From Trinickia violacea (GTDB lineage Bacteria > Pseudomonadota > Gammaproteobacteria > Burkholderiales > Burkholderiaceae), in contig NZ_CP040077.1 of the NCBI RefSeq assembly GCF_005280735.1, forward strand, positions 3,100,001 through 3,164,000: a stretch of DNA of 64,000 nt, read 5' to 3'. The translations under genes were made by a program, and so were the position numbers. The notes under the pieces are model-generated. The model was not told the DNA's origin. It made no database searches and saw only the letters and a program-made list of their open reading frames with translations. Numbering within the stretch: position 1 is the stretch's first letter; each line of letters begins with the position of its first letter. Below, piece after piece: positions 18,995 through 30,385 of the stretch.

Positions 18995-19330
18995 TCACAC
19001 GACGGCCAGGTCCTCGCCACGCGCCGGGATCGTCGCGCGCAACCGGACTACCGTGCGCTGGCTGGTGAGGCCGAGCAGCCTGCATACTTCTTCGTTGGAC
19101 TTTCCCGCAACAAGCAGGCGCCGCGCGTACGTATTTCGTAGGACGCGCGGACTCATATCCGGTGCCTGGAAGCCGATCGCTTCCAACGCTTCGCGCACGA
19201 CTACCCCGAGCAACATGTCGTTCATCGGTTTGTCGCTTCGCGGCGACGGGAAGAGCAAAGCATCGTCACCTTGCGCCGCCTGCGCGCTGCGCCACGCCGC
19301 GTAAGCGCGAGCGTTGGCACCACGTGGACC
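18995..19330 (-). pseudogene. tyrosine recombinase/integrase C-terminal relic
   Basis: About 105 codons of a phage-type integrase end: AAWRSAQAAQGDDALLFPSP, then SPRVLRNTYARRLLVAGKSN and EEVCRLLGLTSQRTVVRLRAT. The pattern is that of the R-x-x-[HN] and LLGh segments of tyrosine recombinases, but no catalytic Tyr is evident where the active-site Tyr is expected, and the N-terminal two thirds are missing. Upstream, at about 19305-19320, the DNA changes abruptly to the 3' part of the AlbA_2 gene. The frame stays open to 19360 only because it runs into that gene in another frame. Confidence 0.65.
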
Positions 19331-19917
19331 ACGACGAGCGGGCCGACCGGCAAATGGCATGGACCTTGGTGGTTTCGCAAGATGTCGAGCCGTTGATTGC
19401 GGAAGGTGAACGCACGCTCGGCCAAGCCGTCGGCGAAGGCGAACGCCGTGCGAATCGCATGGATGTCCATGGTTTCTTTGCCGCCGGAGTGGCGCAGGTA
19501 GAAGTGGTTGTTGCGCAGCACACGATGCGGCGCGTTCGGGCTCGCGCCCACGCGCAGCACGACCACGTGGGCGCCGGCCGCGAGCGGCACGGCCCGGTGC
19601 AGCAGGCTACCGGTGACGCGAGGCTCGAGCACGTCGCGCAGAAAGTTCGTGAGTTTGAGCAGTTCTTCGTCGAGATTCGGAATGACGAGGGGCATCACCT
19701 CGTCGGCGACGCCGTCGGCTTCGCGAATGCCGAACACCAGGTCCCCGCCGACGGTGTTGGCAAAGGCGCAGACGTCCTCGGCCAGGGCCTGCCGGCCGTC
19801 TTTCGACAGATCGAGTTGCTCCTTGTAATCGAGCGTGCGGCTCTCGCGCACGCCGTGGTCGATCAGCTGCCGGATCGCGGCTTCATCAATGTCCTCGAGA
19901 CGGGCGCGCGGGATCAT
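19222..19917 (-). pseudogene. AlbA_2 (schlafen-like) putative DNA-binding protein, 3' end lost
   Basis: Starts MIPRARLEDIDEAAIRQLID at ATG 19917. Residues about 18-150 form an AlbA_2 domain: ESRTLDYKEQLDL, LAEDVCAFANTVGGDLVFGI, then PNAPHRVLRNNHFYLRHSGG and MDIHAIRTAF. After HLPVGPLVVVHVVPTLAL (about 19310) the sequence becomes an out-of-frame reading of the integrase relic (AARRRRKVTMLCSSRRREATN), so the natural C-terminus has been replaced. The start overlaps the upstream membrane-protein stop as ATGA, so the two are translationally coupled. Such domains occur in regulators and phage-defence proteins; the role here is unknown. Confidence 0.75.
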
Positions 19918-20603
19918 GCGGCCGCCGCCCGGATCAGCTGCGCCACGCACATCGCCCCGGCGACCATGCTCAGCCCGATGGGCACGAGCAGATCCACGGC
20001 GCTCTTCGAATAGGTTCCCGTGCGCAACATGCACTCGATCGCAATCGCTGCTGCAACAAGACGTGGCAACTGATAGGGGTACCGCTGGCCGCCGCTCACG
20101 CTGCGCCGCTGACCTTCTGGCCATTGCACGTCAACGGTGAACCCGACATCCCCCAACCAGGGGGAATGGTCGGGATGCTGGACGCTGGGCAGCAGGTCCA
20201 CGGACGCCGGCTGGCCGAGTTCGGCGTAGGCGCTGGCAAACATGTCGTCCTGTAGCGCCTCGAAGCCTTCGGTCCACTTGGGCTGCCCACGGCGCATCAG
20301 GAAGTACGACCGGACGTCATCCGTGAGGCGCCGCTGGATCGCGGCATAACGCAAGCCCCTGTAGTGCTCGACCAGCGCGCGCTGGTCGCGGTCGGTGTCG
20401 TCGTGAAACCAGTAGCGCAGGAACACGTAGGCGAGTACCGCCGAGAGCGCGAGCCACACCTTCAGCGGCGTCACGTTGCCCACCTCGGCAAAGCCGAGCA
20501 GGGTGCCGGTGGGCTTGAACGACAGGTGAAACATGGTAATCGCGACGATCGCCGCGGAGAGGACAACCACGTTGCGGCGCAGCTTATCGGGCAGGTCATC
20601 CAT
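19914..20603 (-). CDS. membrane protein coupled to the AlbA_2 gene
   Basis: A 229-residue protein starting MDDLPDKLRRNVVVLSAAIV at ATG 20603, with AAGGA upstream. Two N-terminal membrane helices (about 11-30 and 42-62), a soluble middle of about 110 residues, and one or two C-terminal helices (LVAAAIAIECML, LLVPIGLSMVAGAMCVAQLI). No family recognised. It shares ATGA with the AlbA_2 gene, implying the products act together. A 13-bp inverted repeat lies 69 bp upstream of its start. Confidence 0.7.
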   Translation of the reverse strand: MDDLPDKLRRNVVVLSAAIVAITMFHLSFKPTGTLLGFAEVGNVTPLKVWLALSAVLAYVFLRYWFHDDTDRDQRALVEHYRGLRYAAIQRRLTDDVRSYFLMRRGQPKWTEGFEALQDDMFASAYAELGQPASVDLLPSVQHPDHSPWLGDVGFTVDVQWPEGQRRSVSGGQRYPYQLPRLVAAAIAIECMLRTGTYSKSAVDLLVPIGLSMVAGAMCVAQLIRAAAA

Positions 20604-20671
20604 ACGCGTCCTTTTTAACGGGTAACCCCTTGGTTCAAGGCAAGGCACACGGGGTGAAGCGGGAATCGAAA

Positions 20672-20703
20672 CTACTGAACATTATGGCGGTAATGTTCAG
20701 TAG
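20672..20703. repeat. perfect 13-6-13 inverted repeat
   Basis: CTACTGAACATTA (20672-20684), spacer TGGCGG, TAATGTTCAGTAG (20691-20703). It lies between the divergent membrane-protein operon and the DUF2778 gene, where it could be an operator for both. The geometry also resembles a tyrosine-recombinase core site. No T-run follows on either side. Confidence 0.8.
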
Positions 20704-20796
20704 GTGAAGAGCCTCACGGACAGCGACGCAAAATGGGGAATTGTGAATTTGTCTGATCTTTGTTAGTTTGCTCAATCCTGACCGAGGATTCAGTTA

Positions 20797-21156
20797 ATGC
20801 CGATCACCTGCACGTTCAAGTTGAACAACAAGACGTTTTCGACGCTGTATTGTGCTGGCGTGGGTAACTTCACCGCCTTTTCAGGAAGCGACGCGGGCCG
20901 CGACAATCCGGCCGCCGTCGCGAAAAAGGACATCGGACCGTTGCCACCCGGGCGCTACTACATCGTCGATCGCCAATCAGGAGGGCTGCTCGGCGGAGTT
21001 CGAGATTTTGCGCTTGACCATCTCTACGGCACAGATCGAACGCAGTGGTTTGCCCTGTATCGAAACGCCCCACAGTCAGGGGTAGGATTACTCGTAGATA
21101 CTGACGGAGGTCACTATGTGGACCTGCCGAAACTGCAATGCGCGGTTTGCCTCTGA
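20797..21156 (+). pseudogene. Tlde1-like (DUF2778) L,D-transpeptidase-fold effector, C-terminus lost
   Basis: Residues 1-95 match the DUF2778 family of type VI secretion effectors that attack peptidoglycan crosslinks: SGSDAGRDNPAAVAKKDIGP, PPGRYYIVDRQSGG and TQWFALYRN. The family's catalytic end, with its His and the S-x-G-C-I-T cysteine motif, is missing. After WFALYRNAPQSG the frame runs into the next gene in another frame and stops at 21156. A toxic activity is therefore unlikely. Start ATG 20797; the first residues MPITCTFKLNNK are normal for the family. Confidence 0.75.
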
Positions 21157-21289
21157 TCAAGCCGAGCCGGAAGTCGATGAACGGGGGTTTTTCTTCCTCT
21201 GTCCAGCCTGTGACTACAGAAACAAGGTCGTGAGCCTCGGGCGAGACGCGAACGGGAATCTCCAGCTTGTCCAAAGCGACGACGAGTAG
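21116..21289 (+). CDS. 57-residue zinc-ribbon-like protein
   Basis: A small frame with a very good ribosome site: GGAGG at 21106-21110, five bases before ATG 21116. It reads MWTCRNCNARFASDQAEPEV and later FFFLCPACDYRNKVVSLGRD. Two CxxC pairs (Cys4/Cys7 and Cys29/Cys32) form a likely zinc ribbon. It overlaps the tail of the broken DUF2778 frame by 41 bp in another frame. Function unknown; position suggests the immunity-gene slot behind the effector, which is inference. Confidence 0.7.
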   Translation: MWTCRNCNARFASDQAEPEVDERGFFFLCPACDYRNKVVSLGRDANGNLQLVQSDDE

Positions 21290-21310
21290 AGCAATCTTTT
21301 GGAGTTAGCA

Positions 21311-21529
21311 TTGGGGTTCGACTACAAACAGTTTCACATCGAGGCGTCATCTCTTGCCGAAGGCGGCCATTTCTACGCCCGCGCAAAGATCTACCGACGC
21401 GAGTCGGCGAGTGGCGATGCCGTCGAAGTGAAGTATTCGGGCGACCTCGGCGACTATCACTTCGACACGGACGCTATAGAGGCGGCGCAGCGGTGGGCGA
21501 TCCAGTGGTGCGACGCGAACAGCGTTTAG
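21311..21529 (+). CDS. small hypothetical protein, 72 residues, immunity-gene position
   Basis: TTG 21311 is chosen because GGAG (21301-21304) lies six bases upstream; the protein reads (M)GFDYKQFHIEASSLAEGG ... YARAKIYRRES ... EVKYSGDLGDYHFDTDAIEAA and ends WAIQWCDANSV. It has a strand-rich first half and a terminal helix of the type 'F-x-T-x-D-A-I-x-x-A-x-x-W-A'. The next gene has the same outline. It starts 21 bp after the zinc-ribbon gene. Confidence 0.65.
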   Translation: MGFDYKQFHIEASSLAEGGHFYARAKIYRRESASGDAVEVKYSGDLGDYHFDTDAIEAAQRWAIQWCDANSV

Positions 21530-21571
21530 ATCGCGCGCTTCGATTCCTCGCACATTACTCTGTAGGCCGGC

Positions 21572-21817
21572 ATGGAAGATAGCCTCTTGCTCGAAGGAAA
21601 TGGGTACTACTGCCATTGCAGCGTCTTCGAAGTGAAGCCCGGGGCATGGGAGGCGTCGGTGCTGTTCGAACGGAAGAGTGATCACGCAACGGGAAAGACG
21701 CTTATCGACGGAAAGCGGCACAAACTCAGCGCCACGTTCGCCAGCAGGGATGAGGCGATGCAGGCCGTTTCTAAATACGCGCTCGATCACGCCGCTCGGG
21801 ACGACACTGGCCTGTAG
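21572..21817 (+). CDS. small hypothetical protein, 81 residues, related in outline to its neighbour
   Basis: ATG 21572 reads MEDSLLLEGNGYYCHCSVFE, then WEASVLFERKSDHATGK and a terminal helix ASRDEAMQAVSKYALDHAAR. The strand-strand-strand-helix outline and the '...FxSRDEAxxAVxxYAxxH' ending resemble the gene at 21311, suggesting an old tandem duplication. No family assigned; no signal peptide or membrane segment. Confidence 0.65.
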   Translation: MEDSLLLEGNGYYCHCSVFEVKPGAWEASVLFERKSDHATGKTLIDGKRHKLSATFASRDEAMQAVSKYALDHAARDDTGL

Positions 21818-21971
21818 ATTTATCGCGACAACTCCGGAAACGTATCGTGCGCGAAATCGACGCCGACACGTTTAGCCGCCACCGTCAATGCGCCAACTCG
21901 GCGACCCGTCTACTCGATTTTGCGGCTTTGGCACATGCTACGATTCCTCCAAAATCACGATTGAGATGCCC

Positions 21972-22217
21972 ATGGCGCGCATCGAATACGCCGACTTCGA
22001 CGACGACGAAAAAGAGGATTTCGAGCAGGTTTGCCACCAAGCGGGATTCGATCCGGCCCAGTTTACGATTTATGCGGACAGGGAAGATTTCCCCTTGAGA
22101 CGTGGCCAATACCGTATCGACCGGACGGTGATCGTTGTAAAAGACGGGGTCCGTGTCGACCTCGACGGTCGCAAGTGGGTCGCTGACTTCGCGGATAAGA
22201 TCGCCGTGTTCAGATAG
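21972..22217 (+). CDS. small acidic hypothetical protein, 81 residues
   Basis: ATG 21972 reads MARIEYADFDDDEKEDFEQV, then a helix CHQAGFDPAQFTIYADREDF and strands YRIDRTVIVVKDGVRVDL, ending KIAVFR. The frame is open further upstream; ATG 21966 is an equal alternative. No family recognised. It closes a run of four small same-strand genes behind the broken effector. Confidence 0.6.
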   Translation: MARIEYADFDDDEKEDFEQVCHQAGFDPAQFTIYADREDFPLRRGQYRIDRTVIVVKDGVRVDLDGRKWVADFADKIAVFR

Positions 22218-22445
22218 AGCTTTCACGCTTTGACCTTCCGTACTCGACCACCCACACTTCTATATCTCTGGACGAAGCCGCGGCAAGCGCGAAGCGCTGC
22301 GGCACCGCGCAGCTTAGATTCCAGGGGCTGGAGACACGAAACTATAATCAAAGGGCGCACGGATGTTTCCTCCGGGCCGGAAAGCGTTTTCTCTCGTGCG
22401 TTTCCCATGCCCAATGGCGTTTCAATTCGTTTGTACGGAGGTCTT

Positions 22446-22733
22446 ATGGCCACGTATGTCATCCTCAGCCGCCTATCTCCCGACGCGTTCAAAGATCCCA
22501 AAGACCTGAAACAGCTCGCCGCCACCGTTGCGGAGAAGATCAAGGTCGAATGCCCTGCGGTCACATGGAAAGACAGCTATCTGACGCTCGGGCGGTTCGA
22601 TGTAGTGGACGTCGTCGAATCGAACGATCTAAAACAGCTCGAAAGAGCGGCGTTGATCATCCGTGCCTATGGACACGCCGCCACCGAAACCCTCCAAGCA
22701 ACGGCGTGGAACGAGTTCATCGCGGCACTATAG
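22446..22733 (+). CDS. GYD-domain protein
   Basis: A 95-residue protein with a ferredoxin-like dimeric fold of the GYD family (MATYVILSRLSPDAFKDPKD ... LTLGRFDVVDVVESND). GGAGG lies just before ATG 22446. These proteins are small, cytoplasmic and of uncertain function. The frame is open upstream to 22230, but the ribosome site and family length fix the start. Confidence 0.85.
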   Translation: MATYVILSRLSPDAFKDPKDLKQLAATVAEKIKVECPAVTWKDSYLTLGRFDVVDVVESNDLKQLERAALIIRAYGHAATETLQATAWNEFIAAL

Positions 22734-22977
22734 CGCGCCGGCCGTCGACGCTTTGGCACACAGCGGCGGCCACCTTCTAGCGATGTGGGAAGGATAGGCC
22801 GCCCCGCCCGGCGCCCGCTGGTCGAAAGCCGGCGTGCCTGCCATGCGGACCCGTCGGAGTTTTATAGGGTCGCAGTTGTGGTCACACCGCAATACCTTGG
22901 CTCAGGTATTCGTCGCAGGTGTCGCGCCAATCGACAATCGGCCTGCCGGGCAAACGGACGCGAGCGTCATCCATGTC

Positions 22978-25818
<2,841 letters not shown>

Positions 25819-26001
25819 AGACGAGTCGGGCTCGCCTCACTGAGCCAGCCTGGTGCGGGTGAGCAAGAGCTCATCGAGCCCGTCTAGCGGGCGCCCGTTC
25901 CCCTCGCCGCTACGGCAACCCTTATAGGGCAAAGCGGACGGTGTTGAAGGTCGGCCGCAAGGCGACGAAGGCCACAGCGCCGTCCGGTGGAGGAGGATGA
26001 C

Positions 26002-26652
26002 ATGGGGTTTCGCCCCGATGCGCAAGAAGTTGTAATTCCGGCCGGAGGCGTGCGCCTACAGGGCACGCTCACGCTGCCGCCAGGCGCAGTCTCCCTGGTC
26101 TTGGTTGCGCACGGCAGCGGCAGTTCTCGGCACAGCCCGCGCAACAGGTACGTTGCCGCCGAACTCAATCGAAGCAGTATCGGCACGCTGCTGATGGACC
26201 TGCTCTCGCCGCAGGAGGACACCGAGCCGGCCGCCCGCTTTGACATCGATCTGCTCGCCGCGCGTCTGGCGCAAGCGACAGGTTGGGTGGCCGCGCGGCT
26301 TGCCACGCCGCTGCCTCTCGGCTACTTCGGTGCTAGCACTGGCGCCGCCGCGGCGATCCGTGCAGCGAACGCGTCACCCATCCAGATCCGCGCGATCGTT
26401 TCCCGAGGGGGGAGACCCGACATGGCCGAACCCGCCGCTCTCGCAACGTTGGTTTCGCCCATATTGCTGATTGTTGGCGGGCTTGATACCCGCGTCATCG
26501 AACTGAATCGGGCGGCTTTTGCCCTGCTCAGATGTCCGAAGGAACTGGTGATCGTGCCCGGCGCCACCCACTTGTTCGAGGAACCCGACACACTGGAAGC
26601 GGTCGCGCGGCTGGCGGTGCAATGGTTCGAGCGCTATCTCGGCAACGCATGA
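26002..26652 (+). CDS. alpha/beta hydrolase, dienelactone-hydrolase-like (copy 1)
   Basis: A 216-residue hydrolase with a complete triad: nucleophile Ser112 in YFGASTGAAAA, Asp162 in GGLDTRVIELN and His190 in PGATHLFEEP, plus the oxyanion-loop motif AHGSGSSR near 37. GGAGG precedes ATG 26002. A close paralogue lies at 39692-40339, roughly two-thirds identical by eye. The substrate is unknown; related domains are often linked to phosphoribosyltransferases. Confidence 0.87.
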   Translation: MGFRPDAQEVVIPAGGVRLQGTLTLPPGAVSLVLVAHGSGSSRHSPRNRYVAAELNRSSIGTLLMDLLSPQEDTEPAARFDIDLLAARLAQATGWVAARLATPLPLGYFGASTGAAAAIRAANASPIQIRAIVSRGGRPDMAEPAALATLVSPILLIVGGLDTRVIELNRAAFALLRCPKELVIVPGATHLFEEPDTLEAVARLAVQWFERYLGNA

Positions 26653-26757
26653 GGTTAGAACCCGTTTCAACAATATCGATGGCCGAGCTTGCAGTGCGTA
26701 CGATTCTGCGCGACATTTTTCACGACCACCGGTGCGCAAACCCGGCTGGAGACTGCC

Positions 26758-28773
26758 ATGACAAACCGGCTCGCGACAGAAACCTCCCCTTACCTCCGGC
26801 AACACGCGGAAAACCCTGTTGACTGGTATCCGTGGAGCGACGAAGCATTTCGCCGCGCCCGTGACGAAGACAAGCCAATCCTGCTCTCCGTTGGCTACGC
26901 GGCGTGCCACTGGTGCCACGTGATGGCGCACGAATCCTTCGAGAATCCGCGCATCGCCAGCCTGATGAATGAGCGTTACATCAACATCAAGGTCGATCGG
27001 CAGGAGCGTCCCGACATCGACGACGTCTATCAACAAGTCAGCCAGATGATGGGACAAGGCGGTGGCTGGCCGCTCACTGTGTTCCTCACGCCGCAACGGG
27101 AACCGTTCTTCGGCGGCACCTACTTCCCGCCGGACGACCGCCATGGCCGCCCCGGGCTGGCGCGCGTGCTCATGAGCCTCAGCGAAGCGTGGCAACATCG
27201 GAAAGAGGAACTGCGCGAAACGATTGCTCAGTTTCAGCAGGGTTTCCAGCAGCTCGATCAAGCGTACCTGGAGTGTGAAGCCGACGAAGTCGAGGATCCT
27301 CCGGCAGAGACAGTCCGTGCCTTGGCGCGCAATACTGACCCTGTCCACGGCGGATTGGGCGGCGCACCCAAGTTCCCGAACCCAAGCTGCTACGACCTGA
27401 TGCTGCGCGTCTATCATCGAATTGGCGAGCGCGCGCTGCTTGACGCGCTGGAACGCACGCTCGACCAGATGGCGGCCGGCGGCATCTATGACCAGCTTGG
27501 CGGCGGGTTCGCCCGCTATAGTGTCGACGCACGTTGGGCCGTGCCGCACTTCGAGAAGATGCTGTATGACAACGGTCAGCTCGTGAAGCTGTACGCGAAC
27601 GCCTACCGCCTCACCGGCAAAGAGGCGTGGCGCCGCGTCGTCGAGGAAACCATCGCCTACGTCCTGCGCGACATGACGCACCCCGACGGCGGTTTTCACG
27701 CGGGCGAAGATGCCGATAGCGAAGGACAAGAAGGCAAGTACTATGTCTGGACACCCGCCGAGATCAACGCAGTCCTTGGTGAGTCTGACGGTGCGTTGGC
27801 GTGCCGGGCTTACGGCGTGACAGAACACGGCAACTTCGAGCACGGTGCTACCGTGCTCCACCGTGCGGTCGAACTCGATGCCCAGCAAGCTGTGTGTCTC
27901 GCGGGCTTGCGCGACCGGTTGCTGGCCGCGCGCAGCCGGCGCGCGCGCCCGGCTCGGGACGACAACATTCTCACCGGCTGGAACGGCCTGATGATCCAGG
28001 GGCTCTGTGCTGCCTACCAGGCAACGGGCACCGTTGCATACCTCGCCGCCGCAAAGCGTGCCGCCGACTTCATCCAGGCCAGGCTGACCCTGCCTGACGG
28101 CGGTGTGTATCGCGTCTGGAAAGACGGGACGGTCAAGGTGCCCGGCTTCCTCGAGGACTACGCCTTCCTGTCCAACGCCCTGCTCGACCTCTACGAGTCA
28201 TGCTTCGACAAGCGTTACCTCGATCGCGCGGAGGAGCTCGTCGAGCTCATCCTCGATAAATTCTGGGAAGACGGGCTCTATTTCACGCCTCGGGACGGCG
28301 AGCCACTGGTGCACAGGCCCCGCGCGCCGTACGACAACGCCTGGCCGTCAGGACTGTCATCGAGCGTGTTCGCTTTTTTGCGCCTGCATGCGCTGACAGG
28401 CCGCGATCTCTACCGAGACCGCGCCGAGCACGAGTTCCAGCGGTATCGAGCTGCGACCGTCAGGGCCCCAGCCGGTTTCGCGCACCTTCTGGCTGCACAG
28501 GACTTCACGCAGCAAGGCCCGCTCGAAATCATTTTTGCCGGCGACAAACCCGGGGCTGCCGCACTGGTGGAATGCGTTCACCGCGCGTACCTCCCGGCGC
28601 GCGTGCTGGCATTTGCCGACGATGTTCCGATCGGCCAGGGACGGCACCCGGTCGAGGGCTGGCCGGCGGCCTACGTGTGCCGAAACCGCACTTGCGCCGC
28701 ACCGGTGACCGACGGCCGCGCGCTCCTTGAATATTGTGTCCCCGGATGGCAACGTGGCGTCATAACCACCTGA
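26758..28773 (+). CDS. YyaL-type thioredoxin-fold / alpha-toroid protein (DUF255)
   Basis: A 671-residue protein of the YyaL/spermatogenesis-associated-20 family. The N-terminal thioredoxin-like domain opens TETSPYLRQHAENPVDWYPW and carries CHWCHVMAHESF (CxxC at about 52-55), then GQGGGWPLTVFLTPQREPF. The long C-terminal part is an (alpha/alpha)6 toroid like cellobiose epimerases (GGIYDQLGGGFARYSVDARW, HFEKMLYDNGQL). Biochemical role not established. ATG 26758 starts the conserved N-terminus; an in-frame extension upstream to 26689 is not family-like. Confidence 0.92.
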   Translation: MTNRLATETSPYLRQHAENPVDWYPWSDEAFRRARDEDKPILLSVGYAACHWCHVMAHESFENPRIASLMNERYINIKVDRQERPDIDDVYQQVSQMMGQGGGWPLTVFLTPQREPFFGGTYFPPDDRHGRPGLARVLMSLSEAWQHRKEELRETIAQFQQGFQQLDQAYLECEADEVEDPPAETVRALARNTDPVHGGLGGAPKFPNPSCYDLMLRVYHRIGERALLDALERTLDQMAAGGIYDQLGGGFARYSVDARWAVPHFEKMLYDNGQLVKLYANAYRLTGKEAWRRVVEETIAYVLRDMTHPDGGFHAGEDADSEGQEGKYYVWTPAEINAVLGESDGALACRAYGVTEHGNFEHGATVLHRAVELDAQQAVCLAGLRDRLLAARSRRARPARDDNILTGWNGLMIQGLCAAYQATGTVAYLAAAKRAADFIQARLTLPDGGVYRVWKDGTVKVPGFLEDYAFLSNALLDLYESCFDKRYLDRAEELVELILDKFWEDGLYFTPRDGEPLVHRPRAPYDNAWPSGLSSSVFAFLRLHALTGRDLYRDRAEHEFQRYRAATVRAPAGFAHLLAAQDFTQQGPLEIIFAGDKPGAAALVECVHRAYLPARVLAFADDVPIGQGRHPVEGWPAAYVCRNRTCAAPVTDGRALLEYCVPGWQRGVITT

Positions 28774-28971
28774 GCGCCATCGACGATGTGCCGTCCGATC
28801 AGCGTCGTCGTTAAGATTTACACGCCCCCAGCGCAGCAGGAACGTACTATCTGGCTGCCGTTCCACGCGAGCTTCCAAACCCTGACTCTCGCGGCTGAGC
28901 GTGCCCCCCCCAGCCATCGGTTTACCGAACCTTGCCTCGCGAGTTAGAGGCCTCATGACAAATCGATAGAA

Positions 28972-30252
28972 ATGAGCAAGGAACTAGATCTGAAGAAAAA
29001 CAAGAACAGGGCACTACTGTTGCTATTGATTGCGGCCTGCGTTTTCGTGACGACCGCACTTCTTCCCCGCGGCTTCTGGGTGGACGGCATCAAGGCGGTA
29101 TCAGAAGCAGCGATGGTTGGCGCGCTTTCCGACTGGTTTGCAGTCGTAGCGCTGTTCAGGCGGGTCCCCATTCCCTTCGTCTCCACGCATACGGAAATCA
29201 TCCCCAAGAACAAGCACAAGATCGCCGACAATCTGGCGATTTTCGTTCAGGAGAAGTTTCTCGATGTCTCGTCAATTGTCGGGCTGATCAGAAAGCACGA
29301 TCCGGCGCAAAGGATCACCGAATGGCTGACCACGCCGGCCAATACCGACCTGCTGGGTGGCTACGTCGTGAAACTAATGGACGGCATTCTGGATTTGACG
29401 GACGACGTACGCCTCCAGACGTTCATCAAGGATGGCTTCCACGCCGTCATCGACAAGATCGATTTGTCGAAGTCGATGGGCGCCATTCTGGACACGTTAA
29501 CGAAGGACGGTCGACACCAGGAGTTGCTGGACGAAGGGATCGCGAAGTTTGTTGCGCTGCTGCGCGAGCCGACAACTCGTAGCTTCATTGCCGCGCGTAT
29601 CGTCGATTGGCTCAAAAGCGAATACCCGACGATGGAAAAGTTTTTGCCCACCAACTGGGTCGGAGAAAACGGCGCGGAGATGATTGCCAATGCCGTCGAC
29701 ACGGTACTCATCCAGATAAGCGAGGACCCCAATCATCAGCTTCGCAAGAACTTTGACGATGTCGTGGGGCGCTTGATCGTCCGGCTCAAGACCGATCGGG
29801 CTTTCCTGGAGAAAGGCGCGGAAGTCAAGCGTTACCTGAGGGACGGCGAAACGCTCAATCTGTACATCAAGGACCTGTGGGGTCAACTGCGCGCCTGGCT
29901 CAAGCAGGATCTGGCACGCAGGGATTCTACGATGCACGCAAAAGCCGTGGCGATGGGCAAATGGGTTGGTGACGAACTGGCACAGAACGCTCAACTGCGC
30001 CAGTCGCTAAACGAGCACATGGCGGACGCAGCGCGAGCTATGGCGCCTGACTTTGCGCAGTTCCTCACGCGGCACATCAGCGACACGGTAAAAAACTGGG
30101 ATTCCCACGAAATGTCTCGGCAGATCGAGCTGAATATCGGCAAGGATTTGCAGTACATCCGCATCAACGGGACCATGGTGGGTGGTGTCATCGGGTTCGC
30201 GCTTTACGGGAGTTCGTACCTGATCGATCTTCTGCGAGCCTATGTGGTGTGA
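28972..30252 (+). CDS. DUF445 family inner-membrane protein (YjiN-like)
   Basis: A 426-residue membrane-anchored protein. An N-terminal helix (about 14-32) leads into the family block GFWVDGIKAVSEAAMVGALSD and WFAVVALFRRVPIPFVSTHT. A long helical body with 'IADNLAIFVQEKFL' and 'WVGENGAEMI' type segments follows, and a C-terminal helix (MVGGVIGFALYGSSYLI). Function unknown. Stand-alone, with 198 bp upstream of it. Confidence 0.92.
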   Translation: MSKELDLKKNKNRALLLLLIAACVFVTTALLPRGFWVDGIKAVSEAAMVGALSDWFAVVALFRRVPIPFVSTHTEIIPKNKHKIADNLAIFVQEKFLDVSSIVGLIRKHDPAQRITEWLTTPANTDLLGGYVVKLMDGILDLTDDVRLQTFIKDGFHAVIDKIDLSKSMGAILDTLTKDGRHQELLDEGIAKFVALLREPTTRSFIAARIVDWLKSEYPTMEKFLPTNWVGENGAEMIANAVDTVLIQISEDPNHQLRKNFDDVVGRLIVRLKTDRAFLEKGAEVKRYLRDGETLNLYIKDLWGQLRAWLKQDLARRDSTMHAKAVAMGKWVGDELAQNAQLRQSLNEHMADAARAMAPDFAQFLTRHISDTVKNWDSHEMSRQIELNIGKDLQYIRINGTMVGGVIGFALYGSSYLIDLLRAYVV

Positions 30253-30385
30253 CGCAGCAGCGGTCAATCGTGGCTCGGTGCCACCCCTAAGCCTCCTAAA
30301 CGACATGGATGCGTTGATGACTACGAGAAGCCGAAGAGCGCGGCCAATGCATCGACGATGGGCATGTGATTTAGACCACTACACC

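Noticed and set aside
26374..27888. 504-codon minus-strand frame across the hydrolase and YyaL genes
   Set aside because: Antisense to two well-supported genes; no motifs.
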